From an uncultured cyanobacterium (GTDB taxonomy: Bacteria > Cyanobacteriota > Cyanobacteriia > PCC-6307 > Cyanobiaceae): 5,118 bases of DNA. The notes below the pieces were generated by a model. It saw only the letters and a list, made by a program, of their open reading frames with translations. It ran no database searches and had not been told where the DNA came from. This document shows, one piece after another, positions 5,053 through 5,118 of the stretch (position 1 is the first letter of the stretch; each line of letters begins with the position of its first letter). Position numbers and translations under genes: made by a program. The stretch spans positions 1-5,118 of the forward strand of contig CAIZOZ010000418.1 of NCBI GenBank assembly GCA_903934745.1, written 5' to 3'.

Positions 5053-5118
5053 CCAGTCAGGGACTGCATTCTCAGCTGCAGAAGCACATCCGCAGTTGAT
5101 TGCGCTGACCCAGCTGAG
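5024..5118 (+). CDS. Possible start of a plus-strand gene beyond the RecQ junction (partial)
   Basis: An ATG at 5024 opens 31 uninterrupted codons to the window edge (MTSQPKRGKAQSGTAFSAAE, then AHPQLIALTQL). The reading has a basic start followed by a helix-like stretch and is plausible as a protein N-terminus, but it is short, has no visible ribosome binding site, and another frame on this strand and one on the other are also open. Codon use is less GC-biased than in the adjacent recQ. If real, it belongs to whatever DNA replaced the 5' half of recQ; a mobile-element gene is one possibility. The family is not recognised. Confidence 0.25.
   Translation, partial: MTSQPKRGKAQSGTAFSAAEAHPQLIALTQL

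Overview
The window looks like a chromosomal segment of a GC-rich picocyanobacterium (marine or freshwater Synechococcus/Cyanobium type). This is inferred from the high GC at third codon positions, the compact layout, the tRNA-Ser without an encoded CCA, the weak or absent Shine-Dalgarno sites, and a Nif11-type peptide gene of a kind common in that group. It is a family-level impression, not a database match.

Left part (1-2430), all on the minus strand: a tight three-gene unit. Its first gene is a COG0523/CobW-family GTPase metallochaperone with a histidine-rich insert (1345-2400). It overlaps by 4 bp a shorter P-loop protein with a CobW-C-like tail but no CxCC motif (563-1348). Five bases further on comes a calcineurin-like phosphoesterase whose usual metal-ligand motifs are altered (1-557, running off the left edge). 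A perfect 7-1-7 palindrome, TGAGAACGGTTCTCA (2416-2430), lies 15 bases before the first gene and has the form of a Fur/Zur-family operator. The simplest reading is a metal-starvation (probably zinc) operon.

Middle (2431-3447): a small ribbon-helix-helix-like protein on the plus strand (2541-2738), with an 18-bp near-palindrome 10 bases before its start. Next is a GC-rich hairpin (2795-2811), then a small minus-strand gene (2812-2954) that appears to carry a one-base frameshift just after its start. A single-domain cupin (3010-3288, plus strand) follows, and then tRNA-Ser(UGA) on the minus strand (3363-3447).

Right part (3448-5118): a gene-free stretch leads into a region visibly poorer in GC that encodes a 66-residue Nif11-like leader peptide without the usual double-glycine end or core (3736-3936). 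After it comes the C-terminal half of a RecQ helicase on the minus strand (4074 to about 5015). RecQ similarity stops abruptly near 5010-5015 and an in-frame stop follows at 5022-5024, so the helicase is cut by a rearrangement or insertion. Sequence beyond the junction has a different character and may hold the start of a plus-strand gene at 5024.
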